This document shows, in pieces, positions 46,120 to 54,548 of a DNA stretch of 64,000 bases. Origin of the DNA: Arsenophonus sp046530765 (GTDB lineage: Bacteria; Pseudomonadota; Gammaproteobacteria; Enterobacterales; Enterobacteriaceae). The stretch spans positions 62,001 to 126,000 of the forward strand of contig JBHEQS010000004.1 of NCBI GenBank assembly GCA_046530765.1, in the 5' to 3' direction. Position 1 is the stretch's first letter, and every line of letters starts with the position of its first letter. The notes beneath the pieces were generated by a model. The model saw nothing but the letters and a program-made list of their open reading frames with translations. It was not told where the DNA came from and made no database searches. The translations under genes were made by a program, and so were the position numbers.

Positions 46120-48249
46120 TTACAGCGTGCATGAAATGCACTCTTTAACTTCAGTTCCTTCCAATGTCGATTGTCTTATGCGAATATAATAAAGAGTTTT
46201 AATACCTTTTTTCCATGCATATATTTGAGCACGATTAATATCTCTAGTGCTTGCACTATCAGTAAAAAAAAGAGTTAACGATAGTCCTTGATCAACATGT
46301 TGAGTAGCAGCTGCATAAGTATCAATAATTTTTTCTATTCCTATTTGATAAGCATCTTGATAATATTTTAAATTCTTATTTGTTAAGTAAGGTGCTGGAT
46401 AATATATGCGTCCAATTTTACCCTCTTTTCTAATTTCAATACGTGAAACAATTGGATGAATACTTGAAGTTGAATTATTAATATAAGAAATAGATCCGGT
46501 TGGAGGAATTGCTTGTAAATTTTGATTATAAATACCATGCTTCATAATAGATTCTTTAAGTTTTTGCCAATCCTCAGAAGTCGGGAGATGAATGCCTGAA
46601 CGTTTAAATAGATGATTTACTTTTTCGGTTTTAGGTTTCCATTGTTTATTTATATACTTATCAAAATATTCACCAGAAGCATATTTTGAATTCTCAAATC
46701 CGTTAAAATATTGTCGACGCTCAATAGATAGCTTGTTTGATACATACAATGCATAATAAGTTATAGCATAAAAATAGATATTTGTAAAATCAATCCCTTC
46801 CTCTGAACCATAATGAATGTGTTCAGACATCAAATAACCATGTAAATTCATTTGCCCCAAACCAATGGCGTGTGATTTTTTATTACCTTCTTGAATGGAT
46901 GGCACTGAATGGATTTGACTCATATCTGAAACAGCTGTTAATGCTTTAATGGCAACTTCAATTGAATGAGGAAAATTTGGTGAATTCATTGTTTTAGCAA
47001 TGTTCATTGATCCTAAATTACAACTAATATCTTTACCTACACGGCGATAATATAAATTCTCATCGTAAATGCTAGCATTATTAACTTGTAAAATTTCTGA
47101 ACACAGATTACTCATATTAATCCTACCGCAAATAGGATTCAAACGATTAGCATTATCTTCAAATAAAATATATGGATAACCTGATTCAAATTGAATTTCT
47201 GCTAAGATGAAAAAAAACTCACGGGCATTAATTTTTTGTTTGCGAATATTTTTATTATTTACCATCTCTGCATATTTTTCAGTGATATTAATCTCAGACA
47301 TAGGAACTGTGTAATGTTGTTCAATATCATAAGGTGAAAAAAGGTACATATCTTGATTTTTTTTAGCCAAATGAAATGTAATATCAGGAATTACTACGCC
47401 AAGTGATAGAGTTTTAATTCGGATTTTTTCATCAGCATTTTCACGCTTTGTATCTAAGAAATTTAAAATGTCTGGATGGTGTGCGTGTAAATAAACTGCA
47501 CCTGCACCCTGTCTTGCACCAAGTTGATTTGCATAAGAAAAAGCATCTTCTAGCATTTTCATAACAGGTACTACTCCAGAAGATTGATTCTTGATTAGTT
47601 TTATTGGTGCACCAGCTTCACGCAAATTAGTTAATAAAAAAGCTACACCACCACCTCGCTTTGATAGTTGCAAGGCAGAATTAACTGAGCGCCCGATTGA
47701 TTCCATGTTGTCTTCTATTCTAAGCAAGAAACAAGATATTAGTTCTCCTCGCTGTTTTTTACCACAATTTAAAAAAGTTGGTGTTGCTGGGTGAAAACGC
47801 CCACTAATAATTTCCTCCAATAGATGTATAGCGAAAGGTTTGTTTCCTTGCGCAAGAGTTAGAGAAACCATACAAACTCTATCTTCATAACGCTCCAAGT
47901 AACGCCTTCCATCAAAAGTTTTTAATGTATATGTAGTGTAATATTTAAAAGCACCAAGAAATGTTTGAAATCTAAACTTATGGCTATAAGCCTTCTGGAA
48001 AAGTTTTTTAATGAAACTAAATTCATACTGCCCTAATATTTCAGATTCATAATAATTTTCTGCAATTAAAAAATCTAGTTTTTCTTTCAAATTATGAAAG
48101 AAAACAGTATTTTGATTGACATGATAGCGGAAGTAATAATGAGCAGCTTCCTTATCCTTATCAAGTTGAATTTTATTATCTTTATCATATAGATTTAACA
48201 TAGCATTTAGTGCATGATAATCAAGTTGTTCGTGATGATGAATTTTCAT
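46120..48249 (-). CDS. nrdE: Class Ib ribonucleotide reductase, catalytic subunit
   Basis: NrdE reduces ribonucleoside diphosphates to deoxy forms using electrons from NrdH and the radical from NrdF. The 709-residue protein (E. coli 714) aligns throughout. The N-terminus has LDYHALNAMLNLYD. PATPTFLNCGKKQRGELISC includes a redox-active cysteine (about residues 154-173). KRGGGVAFLLTNLREAGAPI follows, then the active-site loop NLCSEILQ with its Cys, PPTGSISYINNSTSSIHP, and the C-terminal ECISCTL with the shuttle Cys pair. The short N-terminus lacks an ATP-cone, as expected for class Ib. GGAG lies seven bases before the ATG. It sits 19 bp after nrdI and 16 bp before nrdF. Confidence 0.98.
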   Translation of the reverse strand: MKIHHHEQLDYHALNAMLNLYDKDNKIQLDKDKEAAHYYFRYHVNQNTVFFHNLKEKLDFLIAENYYESEILGQYEFSFIKKLFQKAYSHKFRFQTFLGAFKYYTTYTLKTFDGRRYLERYEDRVCMVSLTLAQGNKPFAIHLLEEIISGRFHPATPTFLNCGKKQRGELISCFLLRIEDNMESIGRSVNSALQLSKRGGGVAFLLTNLREAGAPIKLIKNQSSGVVPVMKMLEDAFSYANQLGARQGAGAVYLHAHHPDILNFLDTKRENADEKIRIKTLSLGVVIPDITFHLAKKNQDMYLFSPYDIEQHYTVPMSEINITEKYAEMVNNKNIRKQKINAREFFFILAEIQFESGYPYILFEDNANRLNPICGRINMSNLCSEILQVNNASIYDENLYYRRVGKDISCNLGSMNIAKTMNSPNFPHSIEVAIKALTAVSDMSQIHSVPSIQEGNKKSHAIGLGQMNLHGYLMSEHIHYGSEEGIDFTNIYFYAITYYALYVSNKLSIERRQYFNGFENSKYASGEYFDKYINKQWKPKTEKVNHLFKRSGIHLPTSEDWQKLKESIMKHGIYNQNLQAIPPTGSISYINNSTSSIHPIVSRIEIRKEGKIGRIYYPAPYLTNKNLKYYQDAYQIGIEKIIDTYAAATQHVDQGLSLTLFFTDSASTRDINRAQIYAWKKGIKTLYYIRIRQSTLEGTEVKECISCTL

Positions 48250-48268
48250 AAGTAAACTCCGTATTACT

Positions 48269-48685
48269 TTATTGCACTTTTTGTTGCCAAAATTGTAGAA
48301 ATCCTTTTTGTACTTGTTGAATGTCTCGTTCAGTACCTAGTGATTCAAAACAATAGAGCAATGGCACTTGGCATTTAACTGAAATAATATTACCAGCTAT
48401 GGCGTAAGTTTTACCAAAATTACTATTTCCTGATGCAATAACTCCACGTAAAAATTTTCTATTTTCTTTTTGATTTAAAAAGAAAATAACAGGTTTAGGT
48501 ACAGCTCCAATTGTACAACCACCGCCATATGTAGGTAATAATAAAACATAAGGTTGTACTGCATTTATTGGTATTTCATTTTTATCAGTTGTAATACGTG
48601 TAGCAGGAATTCCTAATCTTTTTACAAATCGGTGACAATTTTCCGATTTACTGGAATAGTAAATAAGTGATTGTGTTTTTATCAT
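48269..48685 (-). CDS. nrdI: Flavodoxin-like NrdI, NrdF cofactor maturation
   Basis: NrdI is a small FMN protein that generates the oxidant needed to assemble the manganese tyrosyl-radical cofactor of NrdF. The 138-residue product (E. coli 136) begins with LIYYSSKSENCHRFVKRLG, the phosphate-binding loop of the flavodoxin fold. It has LLPTYGGGCTIGAVPKPV (about residues 49-66) and the GVIASGNSNFGKTYAIAG flavin-binding loop. It starts 6 bp after the nrdH stop and ends 19 bp before nrdE, so it is co-transcribed. Confidence 0.96.
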   Translation of the reverse strand: MIKTQSLIYYSSKSENCHRFVKRLGIPATRITTDKNEIPINAVQPYVLLLPTYGGGCTIGAVPKPVIFFLNQKENRKFLRGVIASGNSNFGKTYAIAGNIISVKCQVPLLYCFESLGTERDIQQVQKGFLQFWQQKVQ

Positions 48686-48691
48686 ATAATT

Positions 48692-48919
48692 TTAATTACT
48701 TGTTAGTTGGTTTATAATGTCTGGACGAAATCCTGACCAATGTTTATTATCTGCTATTACAACTGGCGCTTGTTGATAGCCTAATTTGATAATAAACTGC
48801 AGTGCTTCAGGATCTTTTGTCAAATCTACAACATTATAAAATAAATTTTTACGTTTTAGAGCTATATAAGTTGTGTTGCACTGCATGCAATCTGGTTTGC
48901 TATATACTGTAATAATCAT
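48692..48919 (-). CDS. nrdH: Glutaredoxin-like NrdH, electron donor to NrdE
   Basis: NrdH is a small redoxin with glutaredoxin fold and thioredoxin-like behaviour that reduces NrdE. The 75-residue product (E. coli 81) has the active-site C-M-Q-C near residue 11 after VYSKPD, then QQAPVVIADNKHWSGFRPDI, the family signature W-S-G-F-R-P-D. The ATG at 48919 is preceded by a full AAGGAG ribosome-binding site. It is the first gene of nrdHIEF. Upstream lie two sites resembling NrdR boxes and a TATAAT. Since grxC has been lost beside secB, NrdH may be one of few remaining glutaredoxin-type donors here, though the rest of the genome is unseen. Confidence 0.97.
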   Translation of the reverse strand: MIITVYSKPDCMQCNTTYIALKRKNLFYNVVDLTKDPEALQFIIKLGYQQAPVVIADNKHWSGFRPDIINQLTSN

Positions 48920-48965
48920 TGTTAACTCCTTAATTTTGGGATAACTAAGTTTATAGTTGAATAGT

Positions 48966-48971
48966 ATTATA
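48966..48971 (-). promoter_or_regulatory. Candidate -10 element for nrdHIEF
   Basis: The minus strand reads TATAAT here, 47 bp before the nrdH start. No good -35 is visible at 17 bp. In DNA this A/T-rich the hexamer alone is weak evidence. What supports it is its position, directly downstream of the paired NrdR-like boxes. Confidence 0.4.
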
Positions 48972-48972
48972 C

Positions 48973-48988
48973 ATACTATATCTTGATT
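48973..48988 (-). promoter_or_regulatory. NrdR-box-like site, promoter proximal
   Basis: The 16-mer ATACTATATCTTGATT (plus strand) fits the NrdR consensus acaCwATATwtwGtGt at C, A, A, T, T and the first G but has T in place of the last G. NrdR is the zinc-finger, ATP-cone repressor of ribonucleotide reductase genes, and it binds paired boxes. This box begins 31 bp from the second box (49004), the three-turn spacing described for enterobacterial nrd promoters. Confidence 0.6.
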
Positions 48989-49003
48989 TATTTTTATTCA
49001 ACT

Positions 49004-49019
49004 ATACTATATGTAGTGG
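49004..49019 (-). promoter_or_regulatory. NrdR-box-like site, promoter distal
   Basis: The 16-mer ATACTATATGTAGTGG (plus strand) matches every strongly conserved position of the NrdR box (C, A, A, T, T, G, G). With the proximal box it leaves a 15-bp gap. The G/C positions are what make it stand out from the A/T background. Whether nrdR itself is retained cannot be seen in this window. Confidence 0.7.
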
Positions 49020-49730
49020 TGTGTTATTTTTGATAGGAATTTAATCTAACTTATTATTTCTTGTTGAAATAATTGTTAATATATTATATTAACAATATTC
49101 TAATATTTTAAAAAAATTATTATTATGTTGAATAATTATATTTATTTTATTTCCATTGTCAGATGATAATAAAATAATGGCATTTATTTTGTTAAGAAAA
49201 TAGATAGAAAAGTAAAAATATTTATATTAAACAATATATAAAGAATTATATAAGTATTTCATGTTGAATTAAATAATTCTTTATTATACGGTAAATTTGT
49301 TCTTATACTTCCTTTTAAAACTGTTTAACAACAATTTATTTAAATTTTGTATAGAAAATATCAAATTTATATAATAAACAACTTCGTTAAACTATTTTAA
49401 TTTTTTATATATTTTACATAAAAAATTAGTAATTCTAGTTCTACTATTATTTTGCATTATAATTTTATTAATCGTAATTCTAAATTGTTTTATTTCAGAA
49501 ATGTACCATAAAAGTTATCTTTTAAATTATAAAATTATAGTTTATAAAAATATTATTGGTTTTTAAATTTATTTAATTCTTTTTTTTATGGAAAGTATAA
49601 AGAATAAAGCATAATTTTCTTTCTTACGTAGGTATAAAAAGATCTATATTTTATTATATAAAATGATTTTTGATTTTATAACTTTATAGTAATGATAATA
49701 AATATATCAGTTTATTTTACTTATTCAATA

Positions 49731-49769
49731 TATAATCTTTAATATTTGAATAAAATATTAAAGATTATA
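49731..49769. repeat. Perfect inverted repeat (17-bp arms, 5-nt loop)
   Basis: The arms 49731-49747 and 49753-49769 are exact reverse complements. It lies 113 bp beyond the lipA stop in the direction of transcription and is the third hairpin in that stretch. Confidence 0.9.
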
Positions 49770-49827
49770 ATAAAAAGAAATAACTTATTATAAATATTAT
49801 CGTTATTTTATTTACTATAATATGCAT

Positions 49828-49864
49828 AACAACAGTTCTTCTTAGTTCAAAAAGAACTGTTGTT
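49828..49864 (-). terminator. Hairpin just downstream of lipA
   Basis: AACAACAGTTCTT at 49828-49840 pairs exactly with 49852-49864 across an 11-nt loop. It is richer in G/C than its surroundings and lies 17 bp past the lipA stop. There is no clear T-run after it on the minus strand, so it may be a transcript-end stabiliser more than a classical terminator. Confidence 0.55.
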
Positions 49865-49865
49865 A

Positions 49866-49893
49866 GAAACTAAATAATATATTATTTAGTTTC
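49866..49893 (-). terminator. 28-bp palindrome overlapping the lipA stop codon
   Basis: The 14-bp arms 49866-49879 and 49880-49893 are exact reverse complements and include the last codons and the TAA of lipA (49882-49884). With the next hairpin it probably marks the 3' end of the ybeD-lipB-lipA transcript. Confidence 0.6.
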
Positions 49894-50847
49894 TATTTTT
49901 TGTGCTTGCAAATCAGCATGATAAGATGAACGTACTAATGGTCCAGAAGCAACGCTTATAAAACCAATTTCTATTGCTTTATTTTTCATTTCTTTAAATT
50001 CTTCAGGACTGACATAACGCTTTACTGATAAATGATGCTGGCTAGGTTGAAGATATTGTCCCAAAGTTAGCATAGTAACGCCATTGTGGCGTAAATCATA
50101 CATAACATCAATTATTTCTTCATTATTTTCTCCTAATCCAACCATTAATCCTGATTTTGTTGGTATTTCAGGATGCATTTGTTTGAATTTTGATAATATT
50201 TTTAATGATAATTTATAATTTGCACCAGGGCGAACTTGATTATAAATACGAGGAACGTTTTCAATATTATGATTGAAAACATCTGGTGGATTATTAGCTA
50301 GTATTTTTAAAGCACAATCTATCCTACCTCGGAAATCAGGCACTAGTATTTCTATTTTAATATTTGGATTTTCATTTCTAATGGCATAAATGCTGTTAGC
50401 AAAATGCTGGGCTCCTCCATCGCGCATATCATCACGATCAACTGAAGTAATAACAACATATCTTAATCCCATATCTTTAATAGCTTTTGCTAATTTTATA
50501 GGTTCATTTGGATCTGGAGCATTAGGGCGCCCATGACCAACATCACAGAATGGACACTTACGAGTACATATAGAACCTAAAATCATAAAAGTTGCTGTAC
50601 CATGATTAAAACATTCATGGATGTTTGGGCAAGATGCTTCTTCGCAAATTGAATGTAATCCATTTTTACGAAGTACGTTTTTTATTTCTTTTATTCTAGT
50701 AGAATCAGCAGGAAGTTTTATTTTTAACCATTTAGGTTTAGGTAAAATTTTTACATTATCCGTTATTAATGTTTTTATATTAATTGCTGATATTTTATTA
50801 GAATCACGATACTTAATTCCTCGTTCTATTTTAATTAGTCTGTTCAT
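49882..50847 (-). CDS. lipA: Lipoyl synthase
   Basis: LipA is a radical SAM enzyme that inserts two sulfurs into octanoyl groups bound to E2 or GcvH proteins, giving lipoyl cofactors. The 321-residue product has the E. coli length. The auxiliary cluster cysteines appear in SICEEASCPNIHECF at about residues 66-80 and the radical SAM motif in CTRKCPFCD at about 93-101. VVITSVDRDDMRDGGAQHF, NHNIENVPRIY, TKSGLMVGLGE and the C-terminal LVRSSYHAD, whose serine binds the auxiliary cluster, are all present. It is the last gene of ybeD-lipB-lipA. Retention implies pyruvate or 2-oxoglutarate dehydrogenase is still used. Confidence 0.98.
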   Translation of the reverse strand: MNRLIKIERGIKYRDSNKISAINIKTLITDNVKILPKPKWLKIKLPADSTRIKEIKNVLRKNGLHSICEEASCPNIHECFNHGTATFMILGSICTRKCPFCDVGHGRPNAPDPNEPIKLAKAIKDMGLRYVVITSVDRDDMRDGGAQHFANSIYAIRNENPNIKIEILVPDFRGRIDCALKILANNPPDVFNHNIENVPRIYNQVRPGANYKLSLKILSKFKQMHPEIPTKSGLMVGLGENNEEIIDVMYDLRHNGVTMLTLGQYLQPSQHHLSVKRYVSPEEFKEMKNKAIEIGFISVASGPLVRSSYHADLQAQKIETK

Positions 50848-50971
50848 AACTACACCAGTTCATTCAATTTCCTATTGAATATCAATGATATATATTTATA
50901 TATAAAAAATTAATTTTATCATAATTTGTATAATATTTCAATTTATTATAATCATTTATAATTATAATAAA

Positions 50972-51607
50972 TTATTCAGCAAGTTGAAATCCTAACAAAT
51001 TACAAAAATGTTTTATTAGTAAAGATTTTGTATCTTTAAGATCGATATCTGGAACTAAATTATTTAGTTGAGTCATTTTTATACCTACACAACCACAAGG
51101 ATTAATGTCTTGAAATGGCATAAGATTCATATTAATATTTAATGCTAGACCATGAAAAGAGCAACCTTTATGAATACGCAATCCCAAAGAGCATATTTTT
51201 TCTTGTTTAACATAGACTCCAGGGAATTTACGATTCGAATAAGAAGAAATACCAAATTCATATAAAGTATTAATTACAGTATTTTCTAACGCAATAATAA
51301 GATTTTTTATACTAATTTTATTGCGCCTTAAATCTAATAAAGTGTACATTATTTGCTGACCTGGTCCATGATATGTAACTTGCCCACCGCGATCAGATTG
51401 GATTACAGGAATATTTCTTATAGATAATAAATGCTCTTTTTTCCCAGATTGACCTTGTGTAAAAACAGGATAATGTTCTACTAACCAAATCTCATCTAGT
51501 GTATTAATCGTACGTTTTTTAGTAAATTGACGCATTGCATCTAAAATTGGTTGATAACTATTAAGTCCGAGCTGACGCAATATAATGATTTTTTTAATAA
51601 TTTTCAT
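50972..51607 (-). CDS. lipB: Octanoyl-ACP:protein octanoyltransferase
   Basis: LipB moves octanoate from acyl carrier protein to the lipoyl domains that LipA then sulfurates. The 211-residue product (E. coli 213) shows LDEIWLVEHYPVFTQGQSG, the conserved RGGQVTYHGPGQQIMY segment (about residues 73-88), the lysine-bearing KICSLGLRIHKGCSFHGLALN block, and NPCGCVGIKMTQL containing the catalytic cysteine. It is downstream of ybeD by 138 bp and upstream of lipA by 124 bp. Those gaps are wider than in E. coli but the order is the same. With lipA it gives a complete endogenous lipoylation route. Confidence 0.97.
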   Translation of the reverse strand: MKIIKKIIILRQLGLNSYQPILDAMRQFTKKRTINTLDEIWLVEHYPVFTQGQSGKKEHLLSIRNIPVIQSDRGGQVTYHGPGQQIMYTLLDLRRNKISIKNLIIALENTVINTLYEFGISSYSNRKFPGVYVKQEKICSLGLRIHKGCSFHGLALNINMNLMPFQDINPCGCVGIKMTQLNNLVPDIDLKDTKSLLIKHFCNLLGFQLAE

Positions 51608-51745
51608 TCTATCTGTAAATATTATCTAATAGTTATATAGTATAACCAGCGAAAACTATTATAGTTAATAGTTGATGATTTATATTAAATTTTATTTTAA
51701 AAATTTAATATTTTAAATTAAGATAAACACAATAATAAATTAAAT

Positions 51746-52009
51746 CTACAATACTATACGAACTAATTTTAGTTTAGACAAATCCTCATATAGTTTTTCT
51801 ATTTGTTCAATATTGGCTGCTATTATTGTAATTGATACTGAGTGAAAATTATCTTTTCTGCTTTTCTTAATTAATGGTTTATAATAAACTGAAACTATTT
51901 GTTGTACTATTTTAACTATTTGACAAATTAATTCAGGTTGAGATTCCCCTATTATTTTGTATGTGAATAAGCAAGGAAATTTTAGTAGTTCATGCAATTT
52001 AGTTTTCAT
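51746..52009 (-). CDS. ybeD: UPF0250 family protein YbeD
   Basis: This is a small ACT-like alpha/beta protein conserved beside lipB in gammaproteobacteria. No defined enzymatic role is established, though linkage to lipoate genes is consistent. The 87-residue product equals the E. coli length and has the conserved start KLHELLKFPCLFTYKIIG, a KSRKDNFHSVSITI segment and the terminal LYEDLSKLKLVRIVL. AGGA lies six bases before the ATG. A perfect hairpin (52026-52055) lies 17 bp upstream. dacA, its usual upstream neighbour, is gone. Confidence 0.95.
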   Translation of the reverse strand: MKTKLHELLKFPCLFTYKIIGESQPELICQIVKIVQQIVSVYYKPLIKKSRKDNFHSVSITIIAANIEQIEKLYEDLSKLKLVRIVL

Positions 52010-52025
52010 GGATTTTCCTAAAAAT

Positions 52026-52055
52026 AATTATTTGTCATTAAAATGACAAATAATT
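52026..52055 (-). repeat. Hairpin immediately upstream of ybeD (14-bp arms)
   Basis: AATTATTTGTCATT at 52026-52039 pairs exactly with 52042-52055 across a 2-nt loop. It sits 17 bp before the ybeD start, just outside the ribosome-binding site. It may be the surviving dacA terminator or a leader structure of the ybeD-lipB-lipA transcript. Confidence 0.8.
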
Positions 52056-52064
52056 TAAATAAAA

Positions 52065-52098
52065 TATAACTTAATTTTTATTTTAAAATTAAGTTATA
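52065..52098. repeat. Inverted repeat (14-bp arms, 6-nt loop)
   Basis: TATAACTTAATTTT at 52065-52078 pairs exactly with 52085-52098. It lies 10 bp from the ybeD-leader hairpin, giving two hairpins in tandem. Confidence 0.8.
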
Positions 52099-52301
52099 AA
52101 TAAACATATTTATTGTAATTATATAAATCACTATATTATAATATTATTTAATTTATTGATAAATAATTTAATTATTTATAATCAAATTGTAACATTTTAA
52201 TGATGAAAAGTTGTTTTTTTTTGTAAAGTATTTATAATTAAGTATTATTTAATATATGAAATCATTTAAATTTTATATATGTTCACTGAACAAATAAGAT
52301 A

Positions 52302-52343
52302 GATATATAATTATTTCAATTTGTATTGAAATAATTATATATC
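52302..52343. repeat. Perfect inverted repeat (19-bp arms, 4-nt loop)
   Basis: The arms 52302-52320 and 52325-52343 are exact reverse complements. Tetraloop-sized spacing makes this a compact hairpin. No gene is recognisable next to it. Confidence 0.92.
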
Positions 52344-52460
52344 ATAACACTAAAGATCTTTAGAATAAAACTGCATTTTAGTTTGTAATTGTTTAACTTT
52401 TTGTTAATTTTAAAAATTAAAATTAACAGTTATTAGTTTCCTATTTTAATAATGCACATA

Positions 52461-52492
52461 TTTAGTATTTTTTAACATTAAAAAATACTAAA
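52461..52492. repeat. Perfect inverted repeat (15-bp arms, 2-nt loop)
   Basis: TTTAGTATTTTTTAA at 52461-52475 pairs exactly with 52478-52492. A weaker hairpin (10-bp arms 52402-52411 and 52419-52428) lies 30 bp before it. Confidence 0.82.
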
Positions 52493-54444
52493 TTAATTAA
52501 CTCATTTTATTAAAATATAATTTTTTTTGAAAAATATTCATTTTACAAACAAATATCAATTATAACATAAGAAATTATTGCCATTAGATTAATTTAAATT
52601 AAACCATTTATATATATTCTTCATGAGAAGCAAAATAGTGTTTTAAATACAAATTAATTAACATTTATTTTAATTAATTTCATAAAATTGTCATTATTAT
52701 TACTTGCATAATAATATTATAATACACATGTTTTATTTATTAGCTGCGTACTTATATAATGTATTAACTAAAACACAAATACTTGTTTGTTTGGTTTTTA
52801 AAATATCAATAAATAATCTTAAAAATAGATCATCTCTAACATAGACATTTTTTGTTAAAATAACAATACTATTTATATTAACTTTAATATATTTAATTAC
52901 TAAATATAAATATAACTCCTTATTATTTTAGTTAGTCTATATATACATATTATAATTAACATATTTATATAAAACTTTGAATAAATAATAATTATTAAAA
53001 TTAATATTCAAAACTAATTATATTAAATTTGTTTAAATTAAATTATTAAATTTATTAAATAAAATAGTAAAAATATGAGATTAATAATAAATATTATGTC
53101 TCAGATATAAGAATTTAATATCTATATCTTATACATAATATATAGATGATACTAGTAATAAGTTAATAGAGCTTATATGATATTTTCAGTTTGAAAAATA
53201 ATTTTTTTTAAAAAATATAGATGTTAAGTTAGTTGATTTTATTTACTTTATCTATGTTTTATTAATTAAAAAACATAGATTACTATGTATTTATTGTAAT
53301 GTTTTAATTATAATAATGTTATTAGTATTATAAATAATTTATCTTTTTTTATTTTTCTGTACATATCTATATTTATATTTTTTAAGTTAACAGTAACTAA
53401 CAAATAGATGAAATTCAACTTAATTTCCTATTTCTAATAAAATAATAAGTATGGCGATTTGAGTAACACATAAGCAAATAATACATTACTTTCTTAATAT
53501 TATTTTATTAAAAAATTATGCTGTCAATAATCTTTTTACCATATGAGCTAAATAACATTAGATTTTCATTTGACAAAGAAGTCTATTGTAGCGATAGATA
53601 ATTTTATCTTTCAGGAAATTAAAATTAGTGTACAAAATATCATAATTAGATCTCTTGACTTTAAAAAAGATAATTATTTTTATAAGATTTTATCTTTATA
53701 TTGAATTTTTTTAGAAATTTTATTTTTTATGAAAAACTAATATTTTCATTGTCACAAATTTAAAAATACTTATATATAAAGTTCTATTTTGGAATATATA
53801 AAAGAAATCAGGCAACTATCTTTTGAAAAAATACATAAATGGATATATTTTAACATTTTTAGTTTTTATTTATTTATTAAAATAAGAAGTTGCCTATTTA
53901 TATATAATTTACGCAATATAATTAAATACAGTAGTGACATAAGACGCATAAATTTTTAGATGATTTCTTTTATTCTTAAGTTTTTATGAAAAAATTTTAC
54001 TATGTTTTATAAGATAAAATCTAATCGTATATACGTGTATTTTATTTCAAATAATAGTTGTTATTTTATGATTTTACCAGACATCTCGATATGTGCCTAT
54101 TGTGCAAAATAATATTTAGTAGAACAAATTGATAATTTAATTCACATAATATTTAAACTATTATCTTAATAAGAATATAACTTTATAAGTATTATAATAT
54201 GCTGTCTTTTTGATACTATTAGTTTATATAAATCTAGTTATTAATGATAATTTCTGTAATTTATTGATTTTTAGATTAGTATTTATTTACCTAATTAATA
54301 TTCAATTTTTTAATTTATACAAAAAAATAGTTTATTTAAAAAAGTAGTAATTTGTTAAGCTAATAGTAATTATAATTATTACTTTCATAATAATGCTTAT
54401 AAATTTAGATCTATTTTTATATCCATTCTATGTATTTAAGAGTA

Positions 54445-54480
54445 TTTAAGAATAAAATAGATTTCTATTTTATTCTTAAA
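54445..54480 (-). terminator. Hairpin downstream of mrdB (17-bp arms)
   Basis: The arms 54445-54461 and 54464-54480 are exact reverse complements with a 2-nt loop. It lies 69 bp past the mrdB stop in the direction of transcription, a natural place for the end of the mrdA-mrdB transcript. There is no strong T-run on the minus strand after it. Confidence 0.6.
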
Positions 54481-54548
54481 ATACTGTCTAGTATAATTAT
54501 TATAATTTTCATTATAGTTTAGCGACTTGTATATCACAAAACTTTATA

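Larger units (their letters stand above)
48920..49881. other. Spacer between lipA and nrdH, with the nrd promoter
   Basis: The right-hand part of the nrd leader (48920-49020) carries the nrdH ribosome-binding site, a TATAAT and two NrdR-like boxes. The remainder, to the lipA 3' end, is A/T-rich with no gene, and holds hairpins at 49731-49769, 49828-49864 and 49866-49893. Confidence 0.7.
52010..54548. other. 2.5-kb gap where dacA and rlpA are expected
   Basis: In E. coli dacA (PBP5) and rlpA lie between ybeD and mrdB on this strand. The gap has about the right size for both genes to have decayed in place, but I could not read a convincing DacA or RlpA fragment. It is the richest stretch for perfect hairpins (52026-52055, 52065-52098, 52302-52343, 52461-52492, 54445-54480). 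A longer-range pair, AGGCAACT near 53813 with AGTTGCCT near 53888, encloses about 66 bp. Confidence 0.65.
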
